60,349 nt of DNA. It comes from an uncultured Ilumatobacter sp. (lineage in GTDB: Bacteria; Actinomycetota; Acidimicrobiia; Acidimicrobiales; Ilumatobacteraceae). Every line of letters starts with the position of its first letter. The first letter of the stretch is position 1. The translations under genes and the position numbers were made by a program. The DNA is taken from contig CALKNK010000030.1 in the NCBI GenBank assembly GCA_938091165.1, positions 1 through 60,349 of the forward strand. Direction: 5' to 3'. Positions 8,358 to 16,882 of the stretch are shown piece after piece. Below the pieces are notes generated by a model. That model made no database searches, was not told the origin of the DNA, and worked only from the letters and a program-made list of their open reading frames with translations.

Positions 8358-8402
8358 GATGACCGAACGGTACCGCTAAGTGCGTACATTGACTCGACCG
8401 TG

Positions 8403-10499
8403 ATGAGCGAGAGTGACAAATCCCACAGCAATGAAGCCAAGCCGGATGCTCCGCCGGTGGCGCCGACCCGACCACACACTTGGGATCGCCCGACCGGGAC
8501 AGTCGACGACCCGTATGCGTGGATGCGCGACGTCGACGATCCAGAGCTGCTCAAATATCTGCAAGCTGAGAACGACTACAGCGAGCAACACTTCGCGCCA
8601 CAGGTCACCCTCATCGAGACGATCTTCGATGAGGTGAAGTCACGAGTGCAGGAGACCGACATTTCCACGCCTGTCCGCAACGGGTCATGGTGGTACGTCA
8701 GCCGCACTGAGGAGGGCTTGAGCTATCCACTCCATCAACGCGGGCCCAGCCTCGACAGCGCCGACCGCTTTACGTTGCTTGACGAAAATGTCGAGGCTGA
8801 GGGCTACGAGTACTTCGACCTCGGTGCCCTCGACGCTTCCCACGATCACACAATGTTCGCCTGGTCGATCGATACGTCAGGCGACGAGCGCTACACCCTT
8901 CGCGTTCGCCGCTTCGACGAAAGCGGTAAAGCTTCGTCGACCGGTGATCTGATCGAAGGCATCGCTAATGCCGGGACCGCCTGGTCATCTGATGGACAGT
9001 GGCTGTTCTACGTGCGAGCCGACGATCAGGAACGCCCGTGCCAGGTATGGCGCCACCGAGTCGACACCAGCTCAACCAAGAACGATGAGCTAATTTTCGA
9101 AGAGCTTGACGAACGGTTTTTTGTAGCGATTGGCGAAACCCGATCAAACAAGTGGATCGTGATTCACACCGCAAGTAAGACAAGCAGTGAGGTACGCCTT
9201 GCGCCGTCTGATCTCTCCCAGCCCTTTACCGTCGTGCAACCTCGGCGCGATGACGTCGAGTACCAGGTCGACCACTGGGGCGACAGGTTTGTGATGACGA
9301 CGAACGACAGCGCGGTCGACTTCCGAGTCCTCACTGCGCCGGTTGACAGCGACTGGACAGACGAAAACGTCTGGTTCGAACTCATCGGGCATGTTGCAGG
9401 CCGGCGCATCACCGGAACCGAACCGTTCGCAACATTTCTGGTTGTTCATGAATGGTCGGAAGCCCAACCGCGGATACGCATCTTGTTCCGCGATAACGCA
9501 ATGCCCGAGCGGTCGATCGACCTCGGTGACGACCCGCATGACGTGGACCTCTCCTCAAACCCAGAATGGGAGAGCAACACCATTCGATTTATTACCTCTT
9601 CGATGGTCACGCCGCCGACCCTGTTCGAAGAGCACGTCGAGACGGGCAACCGGGTTCTGCTGCGCCAGATGCCCACACCCAATGTCGACCTCACGAAGTA
9701 CACGACCAGCCGACACTGGGCGCCGAGCGGTGACGACGGCACGCAAGTGCTGGTCCCGCTCGACATCGTTCACCATGTCGACACGCCGCTCGACGGCTCC
9801 GCAGCGGCAGTTCTATACGGCTACGGGTCATACGAGGCTTCGCTCCCTCCGTGGTTCTCGGTCGCACGGCTTTCGCTCCTCGACCGCGGCGTCATCTTTG
9901 CCATTGCGCACCCGCGTGGCGGCGGCGAGTTGGGCCGTCAGTGGTACCTCGATGGCAAGCTGCTGGCTAAGCAGCACACGTTCGACGACATGATTGCGTG
10001 CTCTGAGCATCTGATCGCAGAGAGCATCGTTGCACCTAACCGCTTAGCGATTCGCGGTGGCTCCGCAGGCGGACTTCTTGTCGGGGCGTGCATGACTCAA
10101 CGCCCAGACCTGTACGCCAGCGTGGTCGCCGAGGTGCCGTTCGTCGACATCGTTTCGACAATGAGTGATCCAACCTTGCCGCTCACAGTGACCGAATGGG
10201 AGGAATGGGGTGATCCTCGTTCCGAACCCTTCGCCAGCGCGATGAGTCGATACTCCCCTTACGACAACACCCTGGCGGCGGATTACCCAGCGCTGTACGT
10301 CACTGCCGGGCTGAACGATCCGCGAGTGAGCGTGCATGAGCCAGCCAAGTGGATAGCGCGCCTCCGGTCGGTCGGAACGGGGACCAAACCACTGGTGATG
10401 CACACGGAGATGGGCGCTGGTCACGGCGGACCGACGGGCCGGTACGACGCGTGGCGCGACGAAGCCCAGACCCTTGCTTTCATCCTGACCACGACCTGA
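8403..10499 (+). CDS. S9 family oligopeptidase (prolyl oligopeptidase / oligopeptidase B type)
   Basis: Serine peptidase that cleaves short peptides, with an N-terminal beta-propeller and C-terminal alpha/beta hydrolase domain. The protein starts with the typical DPYAWMRDVDDPELLKYLQAEN helix. The catalytic triad is visible: Ser554 in GGSAGG, Asp639 in GLNDPRV and His674 in GAGHGG. At 698 aa the size fits the family. The ATG at 8403 is chosen; the frame stays open upstream to 8169, but that part lies over the ferredoxin gene and does not resemble the family. The enzyme is probably cytosolic, as no signal peptide is seen. It converges with the MauE-like gene. Confidence 0.95.
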   Translation: MSESDKSHSNEAKPDAPPVAPTRPHTWDRPTGTVDDPYAWMRDVDDPELLKYLQAENDYSEQHFAPQVTLIETIFDEVKSRVQETDISTPVRNGSWWYVSRTEEGLSYPLHQRGPSLDSADRFTLLDENVEAEGYEYFDLGALDASHDHTMFAWSIDTSGDERYTLRVRRFDESGKASSTGDLIEGIANAGTAWSSDGQWLFYVRADDQERPCQVWRHRVDTSSTKNDELIFEELDERFFVAIGETRSNKWIVIHTASKTSSEVRLAPSDLSQPFTVVQPRRDDVEYQVDHWGDRFVMTTNDSAVDFRVLTAPVDSDWTDENVWFELIGHVAGRRITGTEPFATFLVVHEWSEAQPRIRILFRDNAMPERSIDLGDDPHDVDLSSNPEWESNTIRFITSSMVTPPTLFEEHVETGNRVLLRQMPTPNVDLTKYTTSRHWAPSGDDGTQVLVPLDIVHHVDTPLDGSAAAVLYGYGSYEASLPPWFSVARLSLLDRGVIFAIAHPRGGGELGRQWYLDGKLLAKQHTFDDMIACSEHLIAESIVAPNRLAIRGGSAGGLLVGACMTQRPDLYASVVAEVPFVDIVSTMSDPTLPLTVTEWEEWGDPRSEPFASAMSRYSPYDNTLAADYPALYVTAGLNDPRVSVHEPAKWIARLRSVGTGTKPLVMHTEMGAGHGGPTGRYDAWRDEAQTLAFILTTT

Positions 10500-10514
10500 C
10501 CGGTCGCTACCTGG

Positions 10515-10895
10515 TCAGAACAGTGCCAGAGCACTCAGCGCAATCAAAGCAACGTTACGCACGACGTGTCCGGCGCCAAGCGGTTTAACAGACCATGCAC
10601 CGAAGCAGGCGCAAGGAGGACGGAGGCCCTGCGCCAACTGCATCACGATCAACACCGTGAAGACAACCAGCATTACAGCTGCTGCGAGCGCCGCTGCCTG
10701 ACGCGCTACCTGGACCACGAGGACAGCACCAATTGCAACCTCAACCCACGGCACCAGTGGAATGGTGATCGCCGGAGCGCCCAGCTCGCGTGCTTGCGCA
10801 GGCCATTCAGCACCGGCGGCAATTTTCGACGCACCAGCGACGAGAAACACTGCGCCGACAACAATTGATGCTGTTAGAGGGATCCAGTCAGCCAT
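10515..10895 (-). CDS. MauE/DoxX-like membrane protein
   Basis: A 126 aa integral membrane protein with about four helices (ITASIVVGAVFLVAGASK-like start, VPWVEVAIGAVLVVQ, AAVMLVVFTVLIVMQ, VVRNVALIALSALAL). The segment PPCACFGAWSVKPLG between helices three and four is the hallmark of methylamine-utilisation MauE-like proteins, which are thought to handle thiol-disulfide chemistry together with thioredoxin-like MauD. No MauD partner or methylamine dehydrogenase is next to it, so the actual role is open. It lies 47 bp or more from the MBL gene upstream on the same strand. Confidence 0.8.
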   Translation of the reverse strand: MADWIPLTASIVVGAVFLVAGASKIAAGAEWPAQARELGAPAITIPLVPWVEVAIGAVLVVQVARQAAALAAAVMLVVFTVLIVMQLAQGLRPPCACFGAWSVKPLGAGHVVRNVALIALSALALF

Positions 10896-10942
10896 GTCAG
10901 ATTGATACCTTGCAATCAGGATTCAACACTCGAAACGACCGC

Positions 10943-11815
10943 TCAGACCTCGATGGTGTGGCCCTCACGTGCTGCAAAGACCTCAACGCCAAATTCTCGA
11001 CCGCACTCGGCTGCTTTTGCTGCAAGTCGGTCAAGCATGTCGTCATCATGGGAGGGGTCGTGATGGAAAAGCGCAAGCCGCTTGGCCCGAGATTCAGCAG
11101 CGACCCAGACGGCATACTCAATCGTACAGTGACCCCAGTTGCTCTTTAGAGCGAATTCGCTCGGCGTGAACTGCGCGTCGTGGATAATCAGATCTGCACC
11201 CGCGCACAACTCGCGAGCACCTGTTGACATAGCAGGTGCTCCGTTCGTCGGCATCTGATGATCGCTGAGGTAGGCGACCGAACGGCCGTGGGCGTTGACG
11301 CGGTATCCGAGCGTGTTGCCGACATGAGGGATCGGCCGACTCATGATGTCGACCTGGGTGCTCGTTGTCGTCAACTGGAACATGGACTCCCAGCAGTCGA
11401 CAAAGTCGATATCGCCTGGCAGCATTGAAAGCTCGACTGGAAAAAGTGGTGGGCAGATGGTGCTAGCGAACACCGAGGCCAGAGTTGCGTTGCCTTCCTG
11501 GCGAGGCCCGTACATCGTGATGTCGGAACCTTCTTGTAGCAACGGCGCAAAGAATGGCAACCCTTGGATGTGGTCCCAGTGCAGATGACTCAGCAAGCAG
11601 GTACCAACAAATCGGGTTCCAGGCTCAAGGGTGTCGCCGAAGTAGCGAAGTCCGGTTCCGAGGTCGAACAGGATCGGATCGACACCATCGATGTCGAGCG
11701 ACACGCACGAGGTGTTGCCGCCGTACCGGACAAGCTCGGGCGCGTGGCATGGAGTTGACCCCCGGACGCCGTGAAACGTCACGGCAAAACCGTTACCACA
11801 CGCAGTCGTGCTCAT
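10943..11815 (-). CDS. MBL-fold metallo-hydrolase (PhnP/phosphodiesterase-like)
   Basis: Beta-lactamase fold hydrolase with the full metal motif HLHWDH (near residue 77-82), preceded by RGSTPC and YGGNTSC as in the PhnP/RNase Z-like branch. Further ligands: the His of RPIPHVGN, the Asp of IIHDAQF and the His of LALFHHDPSHDD. These features suit a cyclic or phosphodiester substrate. The ATG at 11815 is chosen: it has GAGGAG six bases upstream, whereas the ORF-opening start at 11869 adds an unrelated tail. It is divergent from the operon starting at 11919, with 103 bp of shared upstream region. Confidence 0.87.
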   Translation of the reverse strand: MSTTACGNGFAVTFHGVRGSTPCHAPELVRYGGNTSCVSLDIDGVDPILFDLGTGLRYFGDTLEPGTRFVGTCLLSHLHWDHIQGLPFFAPLLQEGSDITMYGPRQEGNATLASVFASTICPPLFPVELSMLPGDIDFVDCWESMFQLTTTSTQVDIMSRPIPHVGNTLGYRVNAHGRSVAYLSDHQMPTNGAPAMSTGARELCAGADLIIHDAQFTPSEFALKSNWGHCTIEYAVWVAAESRAKRLALFHHDPSHDDDMLDRLAAKAAECGREFGVEVFAAREGHTIEV

Positions 11816-11918
11816 CCCCCACTCCTCAATAAATGCTGACGTTAGAGGTTTGTGCACTTGAGCTTCCAAACTTTGTGCTGGTGACGTCTGTAACAGCTCG
11901 CCGCGTTACCTTCGGCTC

Positions 11919-12806
11919 GTGAGCGAAATTGCCAACCAGACCGTCAGCCTGCCTGATGTCGAGCTGACCTGCCTGACATCGCCGTCAATTGATGACCAAA
12001 ATCGACCGCTTGTCATCTGCGTCCACGGCTTTCCCGACAGCGCTCACTCCTGGCGGCATCTCATGCCCGTGCTTGAAGGTGCTGGATTCCGCGTCGCCGC
12101 TCCGTTTATTCGCGGTTACGCGCCGAGCACGGTTTCCAGCTCAGGTGCGTATCAGACCGGAGCATCAGCTCTTGACATATGCGCGCTCCACAGGCACTTT
12201 CGCGGCGACGGCCGTGCGGTCCTGATCGGGCACGACTGGGGTGCACCGATTGTCTACGGTGCAGCGTCGATCGAGCCCAGCTGCTGGGCGAAAGTAGTTG
12301 CCATGGCGGTTCCGCCCGGCGGTTCGATGGGTCTCGCCTTCGTTACCAACACCGATCAGCTCAAACGAAGCTGGTACATGTTTTTTTTCCAGCACGGACT
12401 CGCCGACATGGTGGTGCCAGCGAACGACATGGCGTTCATCGACATGATCTGGGAGGACTGGTCGCCCGGATACGACGCGACCGATGACCTTCTCCACGTG
12501 AAAGATGCGCTGCGCAAACCCGAACACCTGGCTGCGGCCCTGGGCTATTACCGGGCGGCACTCGGCGACGCTTTTCAAGACCCAGCGCACACTGAGGCTC
12601 AGGACGCTACGCAGGCCGTTCCTGGGCAACCAACGCTGTACCTGCACGGCGTCAATGACGGGTGTATTGGACCGGAAGTCGCCGAGTCGGCCCGACCAAT
12701 GGTTGGCGATCATGTTGAGATTCGACTCGTCGAAGGCGTCGGGCACTTTTTGCACCTTGAAGCGCCCAACGTTGTCAACGCTCAGATCTTGGAGTTTCTC
12801 TCATGA
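11919..12806 (+). CDS. Alpha/beta hydrolase (epoxide hydrolase / haloalkane dehalogenase-like)
   Basis: Cytosolic alpha/beta hydrolase of 295 aa. The oxyanion motif HGFPDS is at 36-41, and the nucleophile elbow GHDWGA carries Asp106 instead of Ser, as in epoxide hydrolases and dehalogenases that form an alkyl-enzyme ester. The acid Asp lies in GVNDGCIG and the base His in GVGHFLHLE near the end. The substrate is unknown. It is the first gene of a tightly packed operon: its end overlaps the thioredoxin-fusion gene by 4 nt, followed by the UGSC selenoprotein and a dioxygenase. The start is GTG. Confidence 0.88.
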   Translation: MSEIANQTVSLPDVELTCLTSPSIDDQNRPLVICVHGFPDSAHSWRHLMPVLEGAGFRVAAPFIRGYAPSTVSSSGAYQTGASALDICALHRHFRGDGRAVLIGHDWGAPIVYGAASIEPSCWAKVVAMAVPPGGSMGLAFVTNTDQLKRSWYMFFFQHGLADMVVPANDMAFIDMIWEDWSPGYDATDDLLHVKDALRKPEHLAAALGYYRAALGDAFQDPAHTEAQDATQAVPGQPTLYLHGVNDGCIGPEVAESARPMVGDHVEIRLVEGVGHFLHLEAPNVVNAQILEFLS

Positions 12807-14263
12807 CCGGCAACCCCGACACGACCCTTGCGCCAGTTCTTCCCGACGGTGTTGTCATCATCGTCAAGGAAGAGTGCGAGACGTGTCAGACCATTGCGCC
12901 CGTTCTGCAACAGTTAGACGCTGCGACCGAACTGACGGTCTTCACGCAGGACAACGCTTCGTTTCCCTCTGCGCCGGCTGCAGTGCATGATGCCGATCTG
13001 GCGGTGAGTTGGCATCACGACATTGAAACCGTTCCAACCGTCATCGTCGTCCAGAACGGTATCGAGGTCGAACGAACGGTCGGCTGGATGCGATCAGAAT
13101 GGGAACGCCTGACCGGCGTCGACGGCTTGGGTGAGGGCCTTCCTGTCATGCGACCTGGGTGCGGCTCAATGAGCGTCGACCCAGATCTTGTCGACATGCT
13201 GCGTGTTCGTTTCGATGCATCAAATTTGGCGGCCCGGCGCGTTGAGGTGGCCGACGCCGAAGACGTCATGGAAATGATGTTCAACCGCAGCTGGACCGAT
13301 GGGTTGCCCGTGGTGCCTCCGACCGAGGAACGGGTGATGGCGATGCTCGCCGGAACCCGTCGCGACGGATCCGACATCGTGGCGACCGTGCCGCCCGACC
13401 TCGTCGACATCTCCGTCGAAAAAGTCGCGATTGCCGCTGTCATGGCCGGGTGCAAACCTGAGTATCTGCCATGGGTCCTGACTGCGGTCGAAGCTGCTTG
13501 CACCGATGAGTTCAACATGCACGGTCTTCTCGCGACGACCATGCCGGTCGGTCCGGTCATCGTGTGCAGCGGACCCGGTACCCGGTCGATCGGTATGAAT
13601 TCAGGCGGCAACGCGTTGGGCCAAGGCAATCGGGCCAACCTCACGATCGGGCGTGCCCTGCAGTTAGTTATCCGCAACTTCGGCGGTGGCCGACCCGGCG
13701 AGGTCGATCGCGCAGCGCACGGGAGCCCGGCAAAGATCAGCTTTTGCTTCGCTGAAGCCGACGACACGTCGCCGTACGGGCGGCTTGCCGGAGAGCTCGG
13801 GATTGACGACGGCGTCGATGCGTTGACGTTGTTCGCTGGCGAGGGACCGCACTGCCTTGTCGATCAGCTGTCGCGGACACCCGAGTCGTTGGCCCGTTCA
13901 TTCGCACTCAAACTGCAAACGGTCAGCCACCCAAAATTGATCATGATGTTCGACGCGATCTTGGTGATGGGACCCGAACACGCACGGGTCTTTGCCGATG
14001 CTGGCTGGGACCGCGAACAGATCGTTGCAGGAATCAGTGAGCATCTCAATCGGTCCGGTTCAGAGTTGGTACGCGGAGCCAACGGAATCACAGAGGGCCT
14101 ACCTGAAGCATTTGGCGATGCCGAGTCGCTTCCGAAGTTTCGCCCTGGCGGGCTGATGCTCTCCTATGCGGGCGGCGGTGCCGGCCTTTTCAGCCAGATC
14201 ATCGGAGGATGGGTTAACGGCGACAAGGGCTCCAAGCCGGTCACACGCGCCGTGGCGTACTAG
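12803..14263 (+). CDS. Thioredoxin-like domain fused to a UGSC-associated domain
   Basis: A 486 aa protein in two parts. Residues 1 to about 110 form a thioredoxin-like domain with the redox motif Cys25-Glu-Thr-Cys28 and a cis-proline loop (ETVPTVIVV). The rest, from about 145, starts with WTDGLPVVPPTEERV and includes VMAGCKPEYLPWVLTAVEA, GMNSGGNALGQGNRANLTIG and GGGRPGEVDR. I recall this large domain as a conserved uncharacterised family commonly found beside UGSC proteins, as here (9 nt upstream). A further GCGS motif sits at the junction. Inference: the thioredoxin part reduces or exchanges with the selenocysteine of the next gene product. It overlaps the preceding hydrolase by 4 nt. Confidence 0.8.
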   Translation: MTGNPDTTLAPVLPDGVVIIVKEECETCQTIAPVLQQLDAATELTVFTQDNASFPSAPAAVHDADLAVSWHHDIETVPTVIVVQNGIEVERTVGWMRSEWERLTGVDGLGEGLPVMRPGCGSMSVDPDLVDMLRVRFDASNLAARRVEVADAEDVMEMMFNRSWTDGLPVVPPTEERVMAMLAGTRRDGSDIVATVPPDLVDISVEKVAIAAVMAGCKPEYLPWVLTAVEAACTDEFNMHGLLATTMPVGPVIVCSGPGTRSIGMNSGGNALGQGNRANLTIGRALQLVIRNFGGGRPGEVDRAAHGSPAKISFCFAEADDTSPYGRLAGELGIDDGVDALTLFAGEGPHCLVDQLSRTPESLARSFALKLQTVSHPKLIMMFDAILVMGPEHARVFADAGWDREQIVAGISEHLNRSGSELVRGANGITEGLPEAFGDAESLPKFRPGGLMLSYAGGGAGLFSQIIGGWVNGDKGSKPVTRAVAY

Positions 14264-14272
14264 AACTATGTC

Positions 14273-14788
14273 ATGACAGTGCTCCTCGATCCGACCAGCG
14301 AACAATCACTCGTCGAACGCGAACGACTTGCGCGACCATCAACCCTCGAGGGCCTCACCGTTGGATTGCTCGACATCTCCAAACCCCGTGGCGACGTGTT
14401 TCTCGATCGCATCGAGGAGCGATTGGTTGGCATCGGAGCCAACGTCAAACGCTACGTAAAACCCACGTTCACGAAGCCGGCGCCGGTCGACCTCCGCCAT
14501 CAGATCGCCACCGAATGTCAGGTGGTCATCGAGGCCTTGGCGGATTGAGGCAGTTGCACGTCGTGCAGTGTGCACGACATCAACGATCTTGAACTTCGTG
14601 GCATCCCCTCGATGTTCATCGCCTCCGACCAATTCGTCGACGCTGCAGAGGCCCAGTCGATCGCACTCGGCTTTCCGGCGGTCTCGCGTGTATTCACGCC
14701 GCACCCGATTCAGGACCGCACCGACGACGAGATGCTCACCTACGCCGACGTGGCGTTCAACCAGATCCTGGACGCGCTAACCCTCTGA
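14273..14788 (+). CDS. UGSC family selenoprotein (in-frame TGA read as selenocysteine)
   Basis: Two open frames, 14273-14545 and 14549-14788, are in the same phase and separated by a single TGA at 14546-14548. Reading the TGA as selenocysteine gives ALAD-U-GSCTSC, the motif that names the UGSC selenoprotein family, with Sec at residue 92 of about 171. Upstream GLLDISKPRGDVFLD and downstream LELRGIPSMFIASDQF fit one continuous flavodoxin-like small protein. A perfect hairpin follows the TGA (see SECIS entry). The alternatives, a nonsense mutation or two short genes, are less likely because the motif is exact and no ribosome binding site or ATG fits a second start. The gene begins 9 nt after the thioredoxin-fusion gene. 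SelA, SelB, SelC and SelD are not in the window. Confidence 0.88.
14549..14578 (+). promoter_or_regulatory. Candidate bacterial SECIS element
   Basis: Directly after the recoded TGA is a perfect 7-bp stem, GTCGTGC (14560-14566) with GCACGAC (14572-14578), closing a five-base loop AGTGT (14567-14571). The loop begins 19 nt after the TGA, inside the usual bacterial SECIS range, and contains a GU like the E. coli fdhF apical loop. It lies in the coding region, as bacterial SECIS elements do, and should recruit SelB with Sec-tRNA. Confidence 0.7.
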
Positions 14789-14819
14789 CGGTCACCGTCG
14801 CGGGATCCGAGGGACTCCA

Positions 14820-15929
14820 ATGAATCCAACGACCGCAACAGATCAACTCACCGAAACAGAGTTCAGCGAGTACAACCGCATTGCAATTCAAAATGCGGCG
14901 AAGCTTCACGAGTTCCGCTCAGCGACTCGCCAGCCTGACGGAACAGATCTGCCGATCGAGCAGTTGGTCGCTCCGTTTAACTCGACGGCTGCCGGGGTGT
15001 ATCGCGAGTACGAGCGAATGGGCGACCGGCCCGTCTCGAAAGATTTGGAGCAGCGCGCAGCTAACTACGGCATCGAGTTCGAACATCTTGGTCTCACTCT
15101 CGGCACAGTGCTGCACAACATCGACCTGACCGTGACGTTGACGGAAGAGCTCACAAAATTCATCCGTGATGCTCTGCTTGAACGTAAGGTGATTTTCTTC
15201 CGCGATCAGCATCTCAGTGAAGACCAGCAGACATCGTTTGGCAGACAGTTCGGTGGTCTTGATGCTTTTCCATTTGGCACGCCAGGCGACAACCCCTTTA
15301 TTTTAAGGATTTCGCACGGCCCAGGTAGCCCCGGTAGCGAAAACGGTTGGCACACCGATGTCACTTGGATGGAGCAACCCTCACTCGGATCAATTGCGCA
15401 GTGCGTTGTCACTCCGCCTTACGGAGGCGACACACTCTTTTCCGACAGTCACGCTGCTTACCTCGGCCTGCCTACTGCATTGCGAGAGCGGATCGACCAC
15501 CTGAGTGGGATCAACGACTACCGAATCTTCATACAGGGTCGCGGTCGAGGCGCTATGCCCGACGATCTCGTCACCGAGGTCAAGGAACGCATCCCATTCG
15601 GGGTAACACATCCGCTCGTGCGCACCCATCCCGAAACAGGCAAGCCAGCGCTCTATCTCCATGGCGGGTTCCTCCGCCACGAGTCGCTGTTCGACCGGCG
15701 TACCGGCCAGACGCTCGAGCCAAACGACTCGAAGCAAATCGTCACCACCCTGCTTGCTCAGCACGGACGACCTGAGTACATCTGTCGCTTTCCCTGGAAG
15801 GCTGATTCGATTGCCTTCTGGGACAACCGAGCCGTGCAGCACTACGCGGCCAGCGACTACTACCCACACAAGCGAGTACTACGCCGAGTCACTATCAGCG
15901 GGGACCGTCCATACAACAACCTCGACTGA
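14820..15929 (+). CDS. TauD/TfdA family Fe(II)/2-oxoglutarate dioxygenase
   Basis: Oxygenase of the TauD family with an N-terminal extension of about 90 residues before the usual start (NYGIEFEHLGLTLG). The facial triad is visible as WHTDVTW (His and Asp) and the His of NRAVQHYAASDY, and the 2-oxoglutarate-binding Arg is in LRRVTISGD. Other family blocks: EDQQTSFGRQFGGLD and FWDNRAVQH. The substrate is unknown; family members oxidise taurine, sulfonates, carnitine precursors or chlorophenoxy acids. A ribosome binding site (GAGGGA) precedes the ATG. It begins 31 nt after the UGSC gene and is probably the last gene of the same operon. Confidence 0.92.
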   Translation: MNPTTATDQLTETEFSEYNRIAIQNAAKLHEFRSATRQPDGTDLPIEQLVAPFNSTAAGVYREYERMGDRPVSKDLEQRAANYGIEFEHLGLTLGTVLHNIDLTVTLTEELTKFIRDALLERKVIFFRDQHLSEDQQTSFGRQFGGLDAFPFGTPGDNPFILRISHGPGSPGSENGWHTDVTWMEQPSLGSIAQCVVTPPYGGDTLFSDSHAAYLGLPTALRERIDHLSGINDYRIFIQGRGRGAMPDDLVTEVKERIPFGVTHPLVRTHPETGKPALYLHGGFLRHESLFDRRTGQTLEPNDSKQIVTTLLAQHGRPEYICRFPWKADSIAFWDNRAVQHYAASDYYPHKRVLRRVTISGDRPYNNLD

Positions 15930-15985
15930 ACTACCTCGGGATTCAGGCCAGGCACCGCTCTCTTACGTCCGGTCAGAACCAGACG

Positions 15986-16879
15986 TCACTGGTGCAGCCC
16001 TGCGATGGCAGCTGACGTGGCAAGCACGCGGCGGGCGCTATCAACATGCAGGTTCTCGATCATGCGACCGTCGACAGTCACGACGCCCTTTCCCTCGGCA
16101 ACAGCCTCGTCAAAGGCAGTAATGACTCGCTGCGCGTACTCAACTTCGTCTGTGCCCGGCGCCCACACATCGTTAGCTGGCTCAACCTGGCTGGGATGAA
16201 TCAGCGTCTTTCCGTCAAATCCAATCTCCATCCCCTGCCTACACTCCGCAGCGAAACCGTCACTGTTTTTTACATCGTTGTACACACCGTCAAGGATCAC
16301 CTTGCCGGCCTCACGCGCAGCGAGCAGCGCTGTGGCGAGGTGCGGCACAAGCGGATGACGTCCCGCCACAATGGGCGAGCGCAGCTCTTTAGCAAGGTCA
16401 TTGGTACCCATCACGAGCACAGCGACACGCGGATGCGCAGCAATCGAACGGACGTTGAAGATCGCTGTTGGAGTCTCAATCATCGGCCAGATCAACGTGC
16501 TCTCAGATGCTCCCGCCGCGTCAAGTTGTGCCGACACTGCGTCCACCTGCTCGACGGCGTCAACTTTGGGAATCACGACCGCTGCCGGCGACGCAGCGCC
16601 AGCCGCGGCGATGTCATCGGCACCCCACTCGGTGTCGAGGCCATTGCAGCGAATGGTTAACTCGCGGTTGCCGTACTCGCCTGACCGGACAGCGGCAACT
16701 GCCTTCACACGCGCTGAGGGCTTGGCATCGGGAGCTACTGCATCTTCTAGGTCGAAGATGATCGCGTCAGCCGGAATACCCTTCGCTTTTTCGATCGCAC
16801 GCTCGTTAGCTGCGGGCATGTAGAGCACCGAACGACGAGGGCGAAGATCTGACGTTGAGTTGATAGGCATCGTCGTCAT
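15986..16879 (-). CDS. CitE-like HpcH/HpaI family protein (possible malyl-CoA thioesterase)
   Basis: CitE-type TIM-barrel protein of 297 aa: RRSVLYMPAANERAIEKA, DAIIFDLEDAVAPDAK with the metal-binding Glu-Asp, the Glu of WPMIETPTAIFN, VMGTNDLAKELR, and GFDGKTLIHPSQ near the end. Family members cleave or hydrolyse 3-hydroxyacyl-CoA thioesters. Lying directly behind the malyl-CoA lyase gene (3 nt gap), it may be the second CitE homologue of the ethylmalonyl-CoA pathway, the (3S)-malyl-CoA thioesterase; a beta-methylmalyl-CoA or citramalyl-CoA lyase is possible too. ATG codons at 16879 and 16870 are both usable. It is the last gene of a long minus-strand operon. Confidence 0.85.
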   Translation of the reverse strand: MTTMPINSTSDLRPRRSVLYMPAANERAIEKAKGIPADAIIFDLEDAVAPDAKPSARVKAVAAVRSGEYGNRELTIRCNGLDTEWGADDIAAAGAASPAAVVIPKVDAVEQVDAVSAQLDAAGASESTLIWPMIETPTAIFNVRSIAAHPRVAVLVMGTNDLAKELRSPIVAGRHPLVPHLATALLAAREAGKVILDGVYNDVKNSDGFAAECRQGMEIGFDGKTLIHPSQVEPANDVWAPGTDEVEYAQRVITAFDEAVAEGKGVVTVDGRMIENLHVDSARRVLATSAAIAGLHQ

Positions 16880-16882
16880 CTT

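Noticed and set aside
8169..8402. N-terminal extension of the S9 peptidase frame
   Set aside because: It runs antisense over the ferredoxin gene and does not resemble the family; the ATG at 8403 gives the normal N-terminus.
10496..10518. Inverted repeat CTGACC...GGTCAG between the peptidase and MauE-like genes
   Set aside because: Again formed by the two opposing TGA stop codons plus chance bases; no T-run or strong stem.
13015..13767. 250-codon minus-strand frame opposite the thioredoxin-fusion gene
   Set aside because: Ser/Arg/Thr-rich shadow translation without motifs; the sense gene is clear.
14546..14548. TGA as a nonsense mutation splitting a gene into a pseudogene
   Set aside because: The stop is exactly at the U of the family motif UGSC and followed by a perfect hairpin; recoding explains this better.
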